Notes: generated by a model from the sequence alone, not told the origin. A stretch of DNA of 64,000 bases from Planctomycetaceae bacterium (GCA_005778405.1 SXOA01000027.1:1-64000), one strand, 5' to 3'. Counted from the first letter of the stretch, positions 41,419 through 49,997 are shown. Made by a program: numbers and translations.

Positions 41419-42576
41419 ATGTCCAAGCACGATTTCACGGCTGAAGAGTTTGCCTCCCGACGAGCCCGGGCCCGCGAAGCAATTGGGGCCGCGGGGCTGG
41501 ATTGGTTTCTCGCCATTCATCCCGTCTCCATTCGCTGGCTGACGGGGTCCGATGCCAAGAGCTACCAGGAATTTCAATGCCTGCTCATTTCGGCGAAACC
41601 CGGACCGATTTGTGTGCTGACTCGCGATGGGGAACGGCAGGAATTTCGCGACGACGCGCTGGTCGATGAACTCCGCACATGGGGCGGAGGGGAGCCCGAG
41701 AATCCGATAGCGGCTCTGGAGAAGTTCGCTACTTCTCTGGGCGTGATGGGAAGTCGAATCGGAATGGAAGTGCCAGGCTACTATCTCCATCCGCATCACT
41801 ATCTCCAAATCAAACAGCTCTTCGGTGAGTCTCGCGTCACGGAAGCGACGAATCTGATTCACGATCTGACGCTGGTGAAATCGGAAACGGAGATCCGTTA
41901 CATCCGCGAAGCGGCTCGTTTCGCCGACGTCGCCATGCATCGATTTGCGTCCGCTTTGACCGAAGGCCGCAGCGAACTCGAAATTGCCGCCGAGGTCTAT
42001 CACGCCTTGCTAACGTCGGGCAGCGGACTCGCGGCCAGCCCCATCAATCTGATCTCCGGCGAACGCTCCTGCTTCAGCCACGGAGCGCCAACCGACCGGC
42101 GGCTCCGGCGCGGGGACTTTGGCAATGTCGAATACGGTGCCACCTGCAAACGCTACACCTCCACGATCGGCCGGCAGTTCTGCCTCGGCGAGCCGGCGCG
42201 GCGCATGCGAGAGCTCTACGACCTTGTTCGCCGGGCCTCCGACGCCTGCATCGCCGAAATCCGCGCCGGAGTCCCTGCCGTTGTTCCGCACGAAGCCGCC
42301 AAACGAATAATTGCTGATGCCGGGCTCGATCGCGCCCGCGTCCATCTGTCTGGTTACGGACTGGCTCCCGGCTCTCCACCCACTTGGGCCGAACCGATCC
42401 ACCTCTTCGGCGGCAGCACCTACACCTTACAAGCCGGCATGGTGGTGACGGTCGAACCCCCTGTTTTTCTCGGCAACGAACGCTTGGGAGCCCGCCTTAT
42501 CGACAACGTGCTCGTCACTTCTAGCCAGGCGGAAATACTATCCCGCTACAGTCGCGATCTGATCACGGTCCAGTGA
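41419..42576 (+). CDS. M24-fold (creatinase/ectoine-hydrolase-like) hydrolase lacking metal ligands
   Basis: A 385-residue protein with the two-domain creatinase/prolidase layout. Of the five metal ligands of true M24 peptidases, the first Asp is Glu238 (GNVEYG), the second is Thr249 (YTSTIGR), the His is replaced by Tyr in SGYGLAPG, the first Glu is kept (VTVEPPV) and the last Glu is Ile in ARLIDNVLVT. His221 in CFSHGAPTDRR aligns with the catalytic His of creatinase. So it is probably a metal-free C-N hydrolase such as creatinase or ectoine hydrolase rather than a peptidase. It follows the MFS gene by 21 bases. Substrate unknown. Confidence 0.83.
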   Translation: MSKHDFTAEEFASRRARAREAIGAAGLDWFLAIHPVSIRWLTGSDAKSYQEFQCLLISAKPGPICVLTRDGERQEFRDDALVDELRTWGGGEPENPIAALEKFATSLGVMGSRIGMEVPGYYLHPHHYLQIKQLFGESRVTEATNLIHDLTLVKSETEIRYIREAARFADVAMHRFASALTEGRSELEIAAEVYHALLTSGSGLAASPINLISGERSCFSHGAPTDRRLRRGDFGNVEYGATCKRYTSTIGRQFCLGEPARRMRELYDLVRRASDACIAEIRAGVPAVVPHEAAKRIIADAGLDRARVHLSGYGLAPGSPPTWAEPIHLFGGSTYTLQAGMVVTVEPPVFLGNERLGARLIDNVLVTSSQAEILSRYSRDLITVQ

Positions 42577-42615
42577 CGCTTTCCGGAAGCTGCCTGGCAT
42601 TTTCCCGCATTCCGT

Positions 42616-42645
42616 TTGACACCCAGCCGCCGGTTTGTATAGAAT
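42616..42645 (+). promoter_or_regulatory. candidate promoter of the tatA pair
   Basis: A perfect TTGACA (42616-42621), 16 bases, then TATAGA (42638-42643) with AT following. This is the best sigma-70-like match in the window. It leaves a leader of about 140 bases before tatA. Confidence 0.6.
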
Positions 42646-42787
42646 CAAGGCAGTAATGAGTACAGCGGTATCCCCTACCGCGTTTTCAGGTTGTGAGTTG
42701 GTTCAGGCATCGCCCAGCCGGGCGGATGCCCGCTTTCGCCGCTCACAGGTGCTATTGTTTTTCACCCCTAAGTGCGAGAGCGAAGCC

Positions 42788-42994
42788 ATGTCTCCCCTTT
42801 TTGGAATGTTCGGGATTGGCCAGACGGAACTGATCATCGTGGCGGTGATCATCCTCATTCTTTTCGGCCATCGTCTTCCCAGTTTGATGTTCTCCTTGGG
42901 CAAAGGTGTCAACACCTTCAAGGAAGGGCTCAACGCCAAAGGGGAGCCGGACGACGGCACGGCCGCGACCGTGACCGACAAGAGCAAAGAGTAG
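42788..42994 (+). CDS. tatA: TatA/E-family translocase subunit
   Basis: A 68-residue protein from ATG 42788; the open frame extends upstream but without TatA features. IGQTELIIVAVIILILFGHR is the single N-terminal membrane helix ending in the conserved Phe-Gly hinge, followed by LPSLMFSLGKGVNTFKEGL, the amphipathic helix (normally K/R-LPELARSLGK), and a short acidic tail. TatA forms the size-variable pore of the twin-arginine pathway. A second TatA-like gene follows 68 bases downstream; tatC is not in the window. It would serve exported proteins such as the DUF1501 protein nearby. Confidence 0.92.
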   Translation: MSPLFGMFGIGQTELIIVAVIILILFGHRLPSLMFSLGKGVNTFKEGLNAKGEPDDGTAATVTDKSKE

Positions 42995-43062
42995 CAGCTG
43001 CCAGCCGGTTTGCCTCGCTCGTCCTGCCGCTCTTAATCCCTCTTGTTTCGTGAGCACACGCC

Positions 43063-43338
43063 ATGTTTGGTCTGGGAATGTCGGAAGTCGTTATTATCGG
43101 CATTGTGGCCATTCTGCTGTTTGGCAAAAACCTGCCGGCTCATGCGGCGAAGTATGCCAAGATGTACCGCGAGTTTCGCCGCGGCCTCACCGACATCCAG
43201 TCGCAGATCGACTTCACCGGCGAGCTCACGGGGGAATCCAAACCCAAGCCGAAGAAGACCTACAGCGACTACGACGACCGGGACGAAATCTCCGCTCCCA
43301 AATTCGAGCCGCCGCCGGCTCCACCGGAAGCGATGTAA
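43063..43338 (+). CDS. second TatA/TatB-like translocase subunit
   Basis: A 91-residue protein. MFGLGMSEVVIIGIVAILLF followed by GKNLPAHAAKYAKMYREFRR is the TatA/B layout: a membrane helix, the Phe-Gly hinge and the amphipathic helix. The cytoplasmic part is longer and more charged than in the preceding tatA and has a Pro-rich end (EPPPAPPEAM). That length and composition fit TatB or a specialised TatA. Without TatC alongside, its exact type is open. It is probably co-transcribed with tatA. Confidence 0.85.
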   Translation: MFGLGMSEVVIIGIVAILLFGKNLPAHAAKYAKMYREFRRGLTDIQSQIDFTGELTGESKPKPKKTYSDYDDRDEISAPKFEPPPAPPEAM

Positions 43339-43435
43339 GGCTGTTGGCTTGGGGCCACTATTGCGGTGGGCCACAGCCACAAAATCGTTCGGCAGGCGTC
43401 CCAACCGCCCAGCCGAGTCTTCCTGCCGCAAGAAA

Positions 43436-43476
43436 AGTAGGCCGCCAGTCCTCTGGCGAGCCCCGAGAGTTCGGTA
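43436..43476. repeat. GCGAGTCCTCTCGCG-type repeat, copy 2
   Basis: AGTAGGCCGCCAGTCCTCTG then GCGAGCCCCGAGAGTTCGGTA matches 34937-34977 and 55770-55875 with a few changes. It lies between the second TatA gene and the transposase. Confidence 0.6.
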
Positions 43477-43557
43477 TCCAAGCTGGAAGAAGTAAAGCGG
43501 TGAAGGAAGTTTGCATCGGGCGCTGGGGCAATCCAGTTTCTGTGCGATTTCTTGGAG

Positions 43558-43586
43558 CCCGGAAAAGGGGACATTCTACTTTTTCT
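43558..43586. repeat. RAYT-associated terminal repeat, left copy
   Basis: CCCGGAAAAGGGGACATTCT then ACTTTTT. The reverse complement is at 44286-44313 on the other side of the transposase gene, and a third copy is at 44493-44518. Confidence 0.75.
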
Positions 43587-43624
43587 GGTTGACGGCGCTT
43601 ACTCAGGGAGCTTAAATTGCCCCC

Positions 43625-44294
43625 ATGCCGCGGACTGCTCGAGCTTCGCTGGGGAATTGGTGTTATCACGTTCTCGGGCCGGGGGAGCGGGCGGGCCGAG
43701 GTGTTTCATAAGCCCGAGGATTATGCCGCCTTCCTCGATCTTTTTGCTCCCGCCTGCGAGCGGATTTCGATGCGTCTGGTCGGCTGGTGCCTGATGCCCA
43801 ATCACTTTCACCTGGTGCTCTGGCCGCGCAAGGATGGGGACCTGGGCCGGTGGATGCAGTGGCTGCTCACGTCGTACGTCCGCCGCTATCACAAGCACTA
43901 CCATTCCAGCGGCCATGTCTGGCAGGGGCGGTTCAAGGCTTTTCCCATCCAGCAGGACGAACATTTTCTTACCGTCCTCCGCTATGTCGAACGAAACGCC
44001 CTGCGGGCCGGACTCGCCCCCTCGGCTCACGACTGGCAATGGGGGAGCCTCCGGGCCAGAACTGTGCGGGGCAGGAGCGACCTGCTGGCTGTGCCCCCCG
44101 TGCCATTGCCCAAGAACTGGGCCCGCCTGGTCAACGAGCCGCAGTCCGAAGCGGAAGTCGCCGCGATCCGGGCGAGCATCGCGCGTGGTCGCCCGTACGG
44201 AAGCTCCACCTGGACGCGCCTCGCATCGACAAAATTGGGGCTAGAATCACCCCTCCGACCCCGCGGCCGGCCGAAGAAAGACGATAAAAAGTAG
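43625..44294 (+). CDS. REP-associated tyrosine transposase (RAYT), broken by a 1-base frameshift near its start
   Basis: The protein belongs to the IS200/IS605-like Y1 transposases that act on REP-type repeats. The body, in one frame, holds LMPNHFHLVLWPR (HUH motif), GHVWQGRFKAFP and YVERNALRAGL with the catalytic Tyr, then a short basic tail. The natural start appears to be ATG 43625, reading MPRTARASLGNWCYHVLG. That frame hits a stop after about 30 codons. An extra C at 43679/43680 (CTCGGGCCGGGGG) shifts it away from the frame that continues as GRGSGRAEVFHKPEDYAAF. So it is a probable pseudogene, a case of frameshifting, or a sequencing error. Inverted copies of its repeat lie on both sides. 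Confidence 0.85.
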
Positions 44295-44313
44295 AATGCC
44301 TCCTTTTCCGGGC
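44286..44313. repeat. RAYT-associated terminal repeat, right (inverted) copy
   Basis: AAAAAGTAGAATGCCTCCTT then TTCCGGG overlaps the end of the transposase gene and is the inverse of 43558-43586 with two differences. A short hairpin (CGGGC-TTCCGA-GCCCG, 44320-44335) followed by TTTT comes next. Confidence 0.75.
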
Positions 44314-44492
44314 CCTTTCCGGGCTTCCGAGCCCGATTTTGCGGCTTACTTGATTTTTCCATAGCGGAAGATCTTGAATTCTTCCAACCAAATCTGATCG
44401 CGATCGCTAAAACTCTCGATCGGTATGGATTTGTCCTCCTTGCTAGGAATGTATACTTCGTCTCCTTTTGAACTGAAGCCGGTGTTCTTCGG

Positions 44493-44518
44493 GGGCCCGG
44501 AAAAGGGGACATTCTGAT
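44493..44518. repeat. RAYT-associated repeat, third copy
   Basis: GGGCCCGGAAAAGGGGACAT then TCTGAT, in the same orientation as 43558-43586, about 180 bases beyond the right copy. It lies inside the decayed minus-strand frame. Confidence 0.7.
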
Positions 44519-44770
44519 TATCAGTGAAATCGGGAAGAAACGTGGGATAAAAGTCGCCATTCACTTCAGGAGTAACTCATGAAACAGTTTCATTCTTCCG
44601 GTCTCGAAGGGGGCAGCATTCCCAGACTCCCGCAGCGCGAGATTCCCGCAGTGCCGGCTGAACGCTGTTAAGCCCCCGCGTCCACGCGGGGAAGCACCGC
44701 CTGGGGTCGGTGGCTAAGCGAAGAACCCATCGCCTTCGCCGCCACGGGCCACATCCGTCGCCCCTATGCG

Positions 44771-44815
44771 AAGCCTGAAGCTTTTGATGCTTCCTCGCTG
44801 ACGCTTCGGGTTGGT
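44771..44815. repeat. GAAGCGTCAGCGAGG-type dispersed repeat
   Basis: GAAGCTTTTGATGCTTCCTC followed by GCTGACGCTTCGGGTTGG. Its complement, CCGAAGCGTCAGCGAGGAAG, is a phrase I recall as recurring between genes in many planctomycete genomes. It can fold (GAAGC...GCTTC). It lies directly after the 3' end of the protease gene. Confidence 0.5.
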
Positions 44816-44825
44816 AGGCTGCGGC

Positions 44826-47381
44826 CTACTTCGTTTTCAGGATCAGCATGACCGCGGGGCTGACCCGGGCGTCGACTTCTTCGGTCGAGAGCTTCGTGGT
44901 GCCGGCAGCGGGGACGGCGGGGGCGTCCTTGGGAAGGTGCAAGGCCAGAAACTTGAGCAGGTCGGGGGCGGGAATCGCCATGCCGTAGGTATCTTCGAGG
45001 TCGGCGACTCCCCGCTGCGTTTTGGCGGTGACCATGCCGACGACGTTTCCCTTGCTGTCGCAGAGGGGACCACCGCTGTTGCCGGGGTTCACCCGCATGT
45101 CCAGCAGGTACATGTTGTTCTGCTCCTGATCGGGAAGCGCGGAGATCACTCCCTCCGTCAGCTTCACCCCTTCGCCAGTCTTGCTCACCAGCGGAAAACC
45201 GAAGGCGATGACGGCAGCGCCGCGGCCCGTCTTGGCGTCGGAGAGGCCGATGGGAGTGAGTTTGGTTCCCGCGGGGGGCTCGATCTTAATCAGGGCCATG
45301 TCTCGATTGGCGTCCTCGGCGATGACGGCTGCCACGAGGGGCTGTTCAATACCTTTGAGGCGGACCAGCACCTGGCCGTCCCCTTCCACCACATGATGGT
45401 TGGTGAGCAGATAGCCCGATTCGGAAATGACGAAGCCCGTGCCGAAGGAGAGAATGTTCCGGTTCTTGGTGGCGTCCTTGGCCGCGGCCAGCCGTTCCTT
45501 CAGCTCCTTGTCCTTGGGTTCATAGGTGGCCGCTTCGTCGAGGTGGCGCAGGCCTTCGTCCTGCTTTTGCATCGTCAGCAGCACCGAAGCCGCCAGCAAA
45601 TGCAGGGCCGCCCCGCGGTCGGGATCGACAAACCGCTTTTTTCCGGTCCACTCTTCCAGCGGAGCCAGGGCCTGGGCGATAGCCGCCTGGTCATCCAGGC
45701 GGACCCCTTGCAAACGAAGTTGCAGATCGGCTTCCACGAAAGCTTCGAGTTTGCCCGCGGCGTTCGTGGCATCGACCCGCAGGGCAATCGCATGCCAGGC
45801 CCGCACTTCGTCGGCGAAACTGGGGACCAACTGCCGCTCCTTGATCCAGGCCAGGGCCTTTTCCGCCGCGGCCAGACGAGCGGGATCGTCCCCGGCGCGG
45901 GCGGCCGCGAGCAAGGTGTCCCGCTCGGGCCGCTTCTGCTGCCAGGATTCCAGACTCTTGGCGATGTCGATCGTGCTCTTCCACTCCCGCTCGATGAAAT
46001 AGGGAATCCCCTTATCGTCGGCCAGCACCACCGCGGGAACTTTGCGAATGCCATATTGCCGGGCGAGGGTCTGATTTTGATGAGCATCTTCCAGCCAGCT
46101 TTGCCCCTTGGCTGTCTGCGGAAAGTCAAGGATGACCGGAACGAAGCTGGCCGTGACCGCCGCTTTGGTGGGTGCTGCCGCGAGGTTCGAGGCGAGCTGC
46201 TGCGTATCGCCATCGGTGTCCGACGAGCCAAACACGAGGAGGAGATCCTTCTTGCTCGAAACGGCCAGACGCTGGGCCGATTCGACAAGTTGCAGCCAGC
46301 CGGCGAAACCCTGCGGCGAAAGCTCGGCCGAGGGAGTGGCTCCCCCCAGTGGAAAACTGGTGCCGGTGGAGTTGCCGCCAGCGGGCGTTTTGGGAGAAGT
46401 CTCGGCCTTGGTGCCCGGAGCAGAGGCGACGAGGGCCTCCCACTTCGGCGCGAAATGCGAGGTCTCGCCGCTGGCGAGGGACACCTCCGTTTCCACTTGA
46501 GTGAATCCGCGGCGCTGCAGGATCAGTTTCTTGGGTCCCGGGGGGAGCGTGAATTTGGCTTCCCCCTTGGCGGGGAGCGTCACACGTTTGCCATCAATGG
46601 AAAGTGCGCTGCCAACCCTATCGAGCTCGGGCCAATCGAGAACGAGAAAGGCCTTGCCGCTGGCAATAGCCGTTCCCTGGTTGGTTGCGGATTTGATTTT
46701 TCCGGGCTTGCCGCCGAATCCCCCTAGCATGGCCGTCAGGCCAATCGTTCCGCCGATAACGACCAGCAAGCCGAGGACGCCGCCGCCGATAAGGACAGGG
46801 GAAAGAGATTTGCCTGGCTTCTTGCCAATCCTGTCGCCGCTGGCTGCGACCGGAGTAGAAAGGGTAGTGTTCTTGCTGGGCTGGCCAGCGTTGAAGGCGA
46901 TATTGGGGGGTGAGTTGTCGGCTGTTGTGCGGGCGGAACCTTCCACGGAAGTGGAAACGTCTTCACCGAGTACCGTGGAATCGTGGGACGACTTTGCAGC
47001 CTCCGCCGCCGGGAAGACAAACTCGAGTTCTTTCTTCTTGGGTGCTTTGGAAGACGAAGTGACCAGAGCGGGAAATTCCATCGCGGGAAATTCACTGGGC
47101 GCGGAGATTTCCTCTTTCGGCAAAGTCAGCGGAGCACTTTGCGGAATTGCAGCCAGCATAGGCGCTGGTGGTGTCGCGACTACGGGGGGCGGTGGTGCTG
47201 CGGGAGGGGGTGGAGGAATCGGTGGACCCCGTTTCACGGGGGGAGCGGCCTTAATTTCCGCAACTTCAGCCGGCACATCGACAACGGCGCTGCACTTGGG
47301 GCAGCGGGCCTTTTTCCCAGCTGCGGCGGCGCTCACCCGAAAGGTTGCGGTACAAGCGGTGCAGCGGCACTGTAGTTCCAT
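44826..47381 (-). CDS. membrane-anchored HtrA-like serine protease with zinc ribbon and thioredoxin-like domain
   Basis: An 851-residue protein from ATG 47381 (MELQCRCTAC). The N-terminus is a zinc ribbon (Cys7, Cys10, ARCPKC near 27-30), followed by a Pro/Ala-rich linker and one membrane helix (VLGLLVVIGGTIGLTAMLGG, near 220). Around 390-490 GKKDLLLVFGSSD-like sequence and IRKVPAVVLADDKGIPYF resemble a thioredoxin fold without the CxxC. The trypsin-like domain (about 655-830) has LLTNHHVVEG (His), NRDMALIKIE (Asp) and RVNPGNSGGPL (Ser), so the triad is intact. No PDZ domain is seen. It probably degrades or senses misfolded envelope proteins. An upstream ATG is less likely because the zinc-ribbon start is conserved in this group. 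Confidence 0.85.
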   Translation of the reverse strand: MELQCRCTACTATFRVSAAAAGKKARCPKCSAVVDVPAEVAEIKAAPPVKRGPPIPPPPPAAPPPPVVATPPAPMLAAIPQSAPLTLPKEEISAPSEFPAMEFPALVTSSSKAPKKKELEFVFPAAEAAKSSHDSTVLGEDVSTSVEGSARTTADNSPPNIAFNAGQPSKNTTLSTPVAASGDRIGKKPGKSLSPVLIGGGVLGLLVVIGGTIGLTAMLGGFGGKPGKIKSATNQGTAIASGKAFLVLDWPELDRVGSALSIDGKRVTLPAKGEAKFTLPPGPKKLILQRRGFTQVETEVSLASGETSHFAPKWEALVASAPGTKAETSPKTPAGGNSTGTSFPLGGATPSAELSPQGFAGWLQLVESAQRLAVSSKKDLLLVFGSSDTDGDTQQLASNLAAAPTKAAVTASFVPVILDFPQTAKGQSWLEDAHQNQTLARQYGIRKVPAVVLADDKGIPYFIEREWKSTIDIAKSLESWQQKRPERDTLLAAARAGDDPARLAAAEKALAWIKERQLVPSFADEVRAWHAIALRVDATNAAGKLEAFVEADLQLRLQGVRLDDQAAIAQALAPLEEWTGKKRFVDPDRGAALHLLAASVLLTMQKQDEGLRHLDEAATYEPKDKELKERLAAAKDATKNRNILSFGTGFVISESGYLLTNHHVVEGDGQVLVRLKGIEQPLVAAVIAEDANRDMALIKIEPPAGTKLTPIGLSDAKTGRGAAVIAFGFPLVSKTGEGVKLTEGVISALPDQEQNNMYLLDMRVNPGNSGGPLCDSKGNVVGMVTAKTQRGVADLEDTYGMAIPAPDLLKFLALHLPKDAPAVPAAGTTKLSTEEVDARVSPAVMLILKTK

Positions 47382-47629
47382 GGGACCGTCCGGGGAGAGG
47401 GCATGAAGATTGGCGTGCACATTATCGAACGGCGGAGGGCTGGTTGCAAGCAATCGGCTCCGCCCGCAAAGTTTGCCAGCTTTGCCAGGTTCCGCATTAT
47501 GCTCAGGACGCCGGTTTTGCCGGATATTCTTTCAATGCGGATGTTCCTTTCCGCCGATGCAGAGTAACAGGGAAGATGTCTTTTCCTCGGCATCGTCCGA
47601 GCCGCCCAGAGGTTTTTCAGGGGGACACT

Positions 47630-47965
47630 ATGATTCGTCGCGTCATTTTCGCACTCGCCTGCGTCCTGATGCTCGGCAGCGGTTTTGCCGCCACCAGCCA
47701 GGCCCAAGAACCGGCCTACCGCGCGTATAACCGCGTGTGGGGGGGAACCTACGGGAACCACGACTGGGAGCGATTCTATCACTATCCCTACGTCTACTAT
47801 CCGCAGAACTTCTGGGGGAACGAATACTCTCGCTCCAGCCAGGACATGTATTTCCGTTATCCGCCAGAAATGCGGACCCCGGTTTACAACCGCCAGTGGC
47901 ACAACGAGTACCCCGAAAGCCGTCGCTATCACTCGGGCCACCAGTTCATTCTGGACGTGTTCTAG
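47630..47965 (+). CDS. small secreted protein rich in Tyr and Arg
   Basis: A 111-residue protein from ATG 47630, preceded by AGGGGGA. The signal peptide is MIRRVIFALACVLMLGSGFA, cleaved after SQA. The mature part is unusually rich in Tyr, Arg, Asn, His and Pro (YNRVWGGTYGNHDWERFYHY, YPQNFWGNEYSRSSQDMYFR). Planctomycetes have many short proteins of this composition, often labelled calmodulin-binding proteins without proof. It could be a cell-wall or S-layer component. The function is unknown; the ORF is well supported by signal peptide and ribosome binding site. Confidence 0.75.
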   Translation: MIRRVIFALACVLMLGSGFAATSQAQEPAYRAYNRVWGGTYGNHDWERFYHYPYVYYPQNFWGNEYSRSSQDMYFRYPPEMRTPVYNRQWHNEYPESRRYHSGHQFILDVF

Positions 47966-48322
47966 TCTCTCGCGGCATGATCAACTTCGGGATCGCGCGG
48001 CCAACATGGGGATTGTGCCGCGCTCAAGCATTCATCGCGCATGGCTGGAAGCTTGATCCAGCCGCGGCGGAGGCCGCTCGCCGGTGAGAAATGCATTAGG
48101 CGCAGCTCATCTCTTCTGTCGCCCAACGAACTCTTCTTTTAGTCGTTCGGCGGAGGATAGCAGTCCACTCACTACGTGAGCGGACATGCCAACCAACATG
48201 GACTGACATGCTTCCAATCCAAATGGTTGGAAACAACTTTCGGCATTTGGTGGATATAGCCCACAGAAAGGTGTAGGATAACTTTTTCCGGCTCGCTCTG
48301 TCATGCACATGAGATCGCTGCC
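47966..48322. other. 357-base intergenic region
   Basis: I see no convincing gene. A hairpin TCCACTCAC-TAC-GTGAGCGGA (48164-48184, one mismatch) and CCAA...TTGG at about 48218-48234 are the only structures. It contains the leader of the FHA-GAF-phosphatase gene. Confidence 0.4.
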
Positions 48323-49987
48323 ATGGCCACTTTGCAGGCTCTTTCTGGCAATGTCGTCTATCGGGTCTACGAGATTCTGGAACCCAGTTTCTTACTGGGA
48401 AGGAGCCACCAGAACCACGTCTGGGACATCTTTGGCAAGGACGACCGCGTCAGCCGTTTTCATGCACAGATCGACAGAATTGGCAATGAGTTTGTGCTGA
48501 AGGACAAAGGGCACAACCCAACGTGCCTGAACAAAGTGCCGCTGACGCCTGATCGGGAAACCGCGGTACTGTCCAATGGTGACATCATCTCCGTTTGCCA
48601 ATGGCGATTCCGCTTTTGTGACGACTCCGCCGTACCCGTTAAATCAGGTTCCTCGGTAACCAAGGAGACCCAGGATGTCCTCGATGCATCGTCCGTGGAG
48701 TTTTCCCTGAATGTCGAATCCGACGGCAGCAGCGCGTCCCACAATACGACATCGGCAGCAGTCAGGCTCAAAGCTCTGCTGGGAGTGCTGACGGCACTGG
48801 GGAGGACTTTGGATCTGGAGGATTTGTTAACAGGGCTGCTGGCCGAAGTGCTTAAAGTATTTCCTGCCGCGGACACTTGCCTGGTAAGTCTACGGCAGCA
48901 TGACGGCTCGATGAGGCATGTGGCGTTACTCAATCGTTCGCCGGGAAAGGCACCTCCTCATTTGAGCCAAACCATCGTGGCCGAAGTCTTCCGAACCAAA
49001 CAGGCCATTCTCTATTCCGACCGCCATAACAATCCCGAATTCGTGGCGAGCTACAGCTTTCGCGAAGTGGGGATACGCAGCGCGATGTGCGTTCCTTTGC
49101 TCGCCGAAGGGGAAGTCGTCGGCGTGCTGCAAGTGGACATGCGCCAGACTGAAGACCGGTTTCGGAAGGACGATTTGGAGGTGCTAACGAGTGTCGCCCC
49201 ACTGATCAATCTGGCGATCCGGCATTCGCAAATGCACCAGCGGCTGCTGCTGCAACGGACCCTGGAATATGAGCTCGCAGCGGCCCAAAAAGTCCAGCGG
49301 AGCTTTCTTCCGGGCCGGATGCCCGCGGTTTCCGGTTACGAGTTCTTCGCCTATTACAACGCGGCGCTGCTGGTGGGAGGGGACTATTACGACTACATCT
49401 GGCTTCCCGATGGCCGGCTGGCCATCGTCCTGGCCGATGCCTCGGGAAAGGGAACTTCAGCCGCTCTGTACATGTCCGCGGTCTCCGGGGAGTTGAAGTG
49501 CGGCCTGTACACGGAGAAATCCGCGGCCCTGGCCTTGGATCGGCTGAACCGCTGGATTTGCGACAATCCCGACTCGAGAATTGTCACCTTGGTGATGGCC
49601 GTGCTTGATCCCGCAACCCACGCCGTAACCTTGCTCAATGCGGGACACCCCGCACCTTTCCTTCGCCGCGCTAACGGCAAGATTGAGGAAGCTGGCGAGA
49701 GTTCGGGAGGGCTTCCTTTGGGAACTTTGCGTGAAGAGTCGTACCAGGAACTGGCGATTTCGCTGGAAGCCAAAGAATCACTGCTGATGTTCACCGACGG
49801 TTTCACGGATGCCGAGAACAGCCGAGGAGAGCGCTACGATAAGAAGCGAGTGCAGGATCAGGCTGGCGTTCCCGCGCCCAACCTCTCCGAACTGGGACGC
49901 CAGATGGTTCGCGATGCACACGATTTCATGGGCATGCACCCGCAGTACGACGATATGTGCCTGACCTGCTTCGGACGGATCGGCTGA
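48323..49987 (+). CDS. FHA-GAF-PP2C (SpoIIE-type) phosphatase
   Basis: A 554-residue cytosolic protein. The FHA domain (about 24-95) has FLLGRSHQNHVWDI, RVSRFHAQI and the conserved Asn in GHNPTCLN, so it should bind phospho-threonine. The GAF domain (about 150-300) contains VCPLLAEGE-like MCVPLLAEGEVVGVLQVDMR. The PP2C/SpoIIE domain (about 315-554) shows VGGDYYDYIWLPDGRLAIVL, DASGKG and LTLLNAGHPAPFL, with Asp ligands for Mn. It is the RsbU/SpoIIE type, which dephosphorylates anti-anti-sigma factors. The FHA domain suggests control by Ser/Thr kinases, such as the one at 25-28 kb. No antisigma genes are adjacent. Confidence 0.9.
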   Translation: MATLQALSGNVVYRVYEILEPSFLLGRSHQNHVWDIFGKDDRVSRFHAQIDRIGNEFVLKDKGHNPTCLNKVPLTPDRETAVLSNGDIISVCQWRFRFCDDSAVPVKSGSSVTKETQDVLDASSVEFSLNVESDGSSASHNTTSAAVRLKALLGVLTALGRTLDLEDLLTGLLAEVLKVFPAADTCLVSLRQHDGSMRHVALLNRSPGKAPPHLSQTIVAEVFRTKQAILYSDRHNNPEFVASYSFREVGIRSAMCVPLLAEGEVVGVLQVDMRQTEDRFRKDDLEVLTSVAPLINLAIRHSQMHQRLLLQRTLEYELAAAQKVQRSFLPGRMPAVSGYEFFAYYNAALLVGGDYYDYIWLPDGRLAIVLADASGKGTSAALYMSAVSGELKCGLYTEKSAALALDRLNRWICDNPDSRIVTLVMAVLDPATHAVTLLNAGHPAPFLRRANGKIEEAGESSGGLPLGTLREESYQELAISLEAKESLLMFTDGFTDAENSRGERYDKKRVQDQAGVPAPNLSELGRQMVRDAHDFMGMHPQYDDMCLTCFGRIG

Positions 49988-49997
49988 GCCTTCCCGA

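Larger units (their letters stand above)
44314..44825. other. 512-base gene-poor region after the transposase
   Basis: No intact gene. A minus-strand frame (44346-44564) reads GFSSKGDEVYIPSKEDKSIP and EEFKIFRYGKIK at its end; this looks like a real protein tail, possibly a decayed gene cut by the third copy of the transposase repeat at 44493. Beyond 44580 the sequence is made of short repetitive phrases (CCCCGCGTCCACGCGGGG hairpin; GCTTCCTCGCTGACGCTTCG). Confidence 0.5.

Noticed and set aside
44640-44700. possible CRISPR-like or tRNA-like hairpin (CCCCGCG...CGCGGGG)
   Set aside because: Single palindrome with no repeated spacing and no cloverleaf; treated as intergenic repeat debris.
44811-46727. 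638-codon plus-strand open frame over the serine protease gene
   Set aside because: Composition is Gly/Arg/Gln-rich without domain features, whereas the minus strand encodes an intact catalytic triad.
48096-48308. 70-codon minus-strand frame in the intergenic region
   Set aside because: No ribosome binding site and composition unlike neighbours; antisense to the leader of the phosphatase gene.
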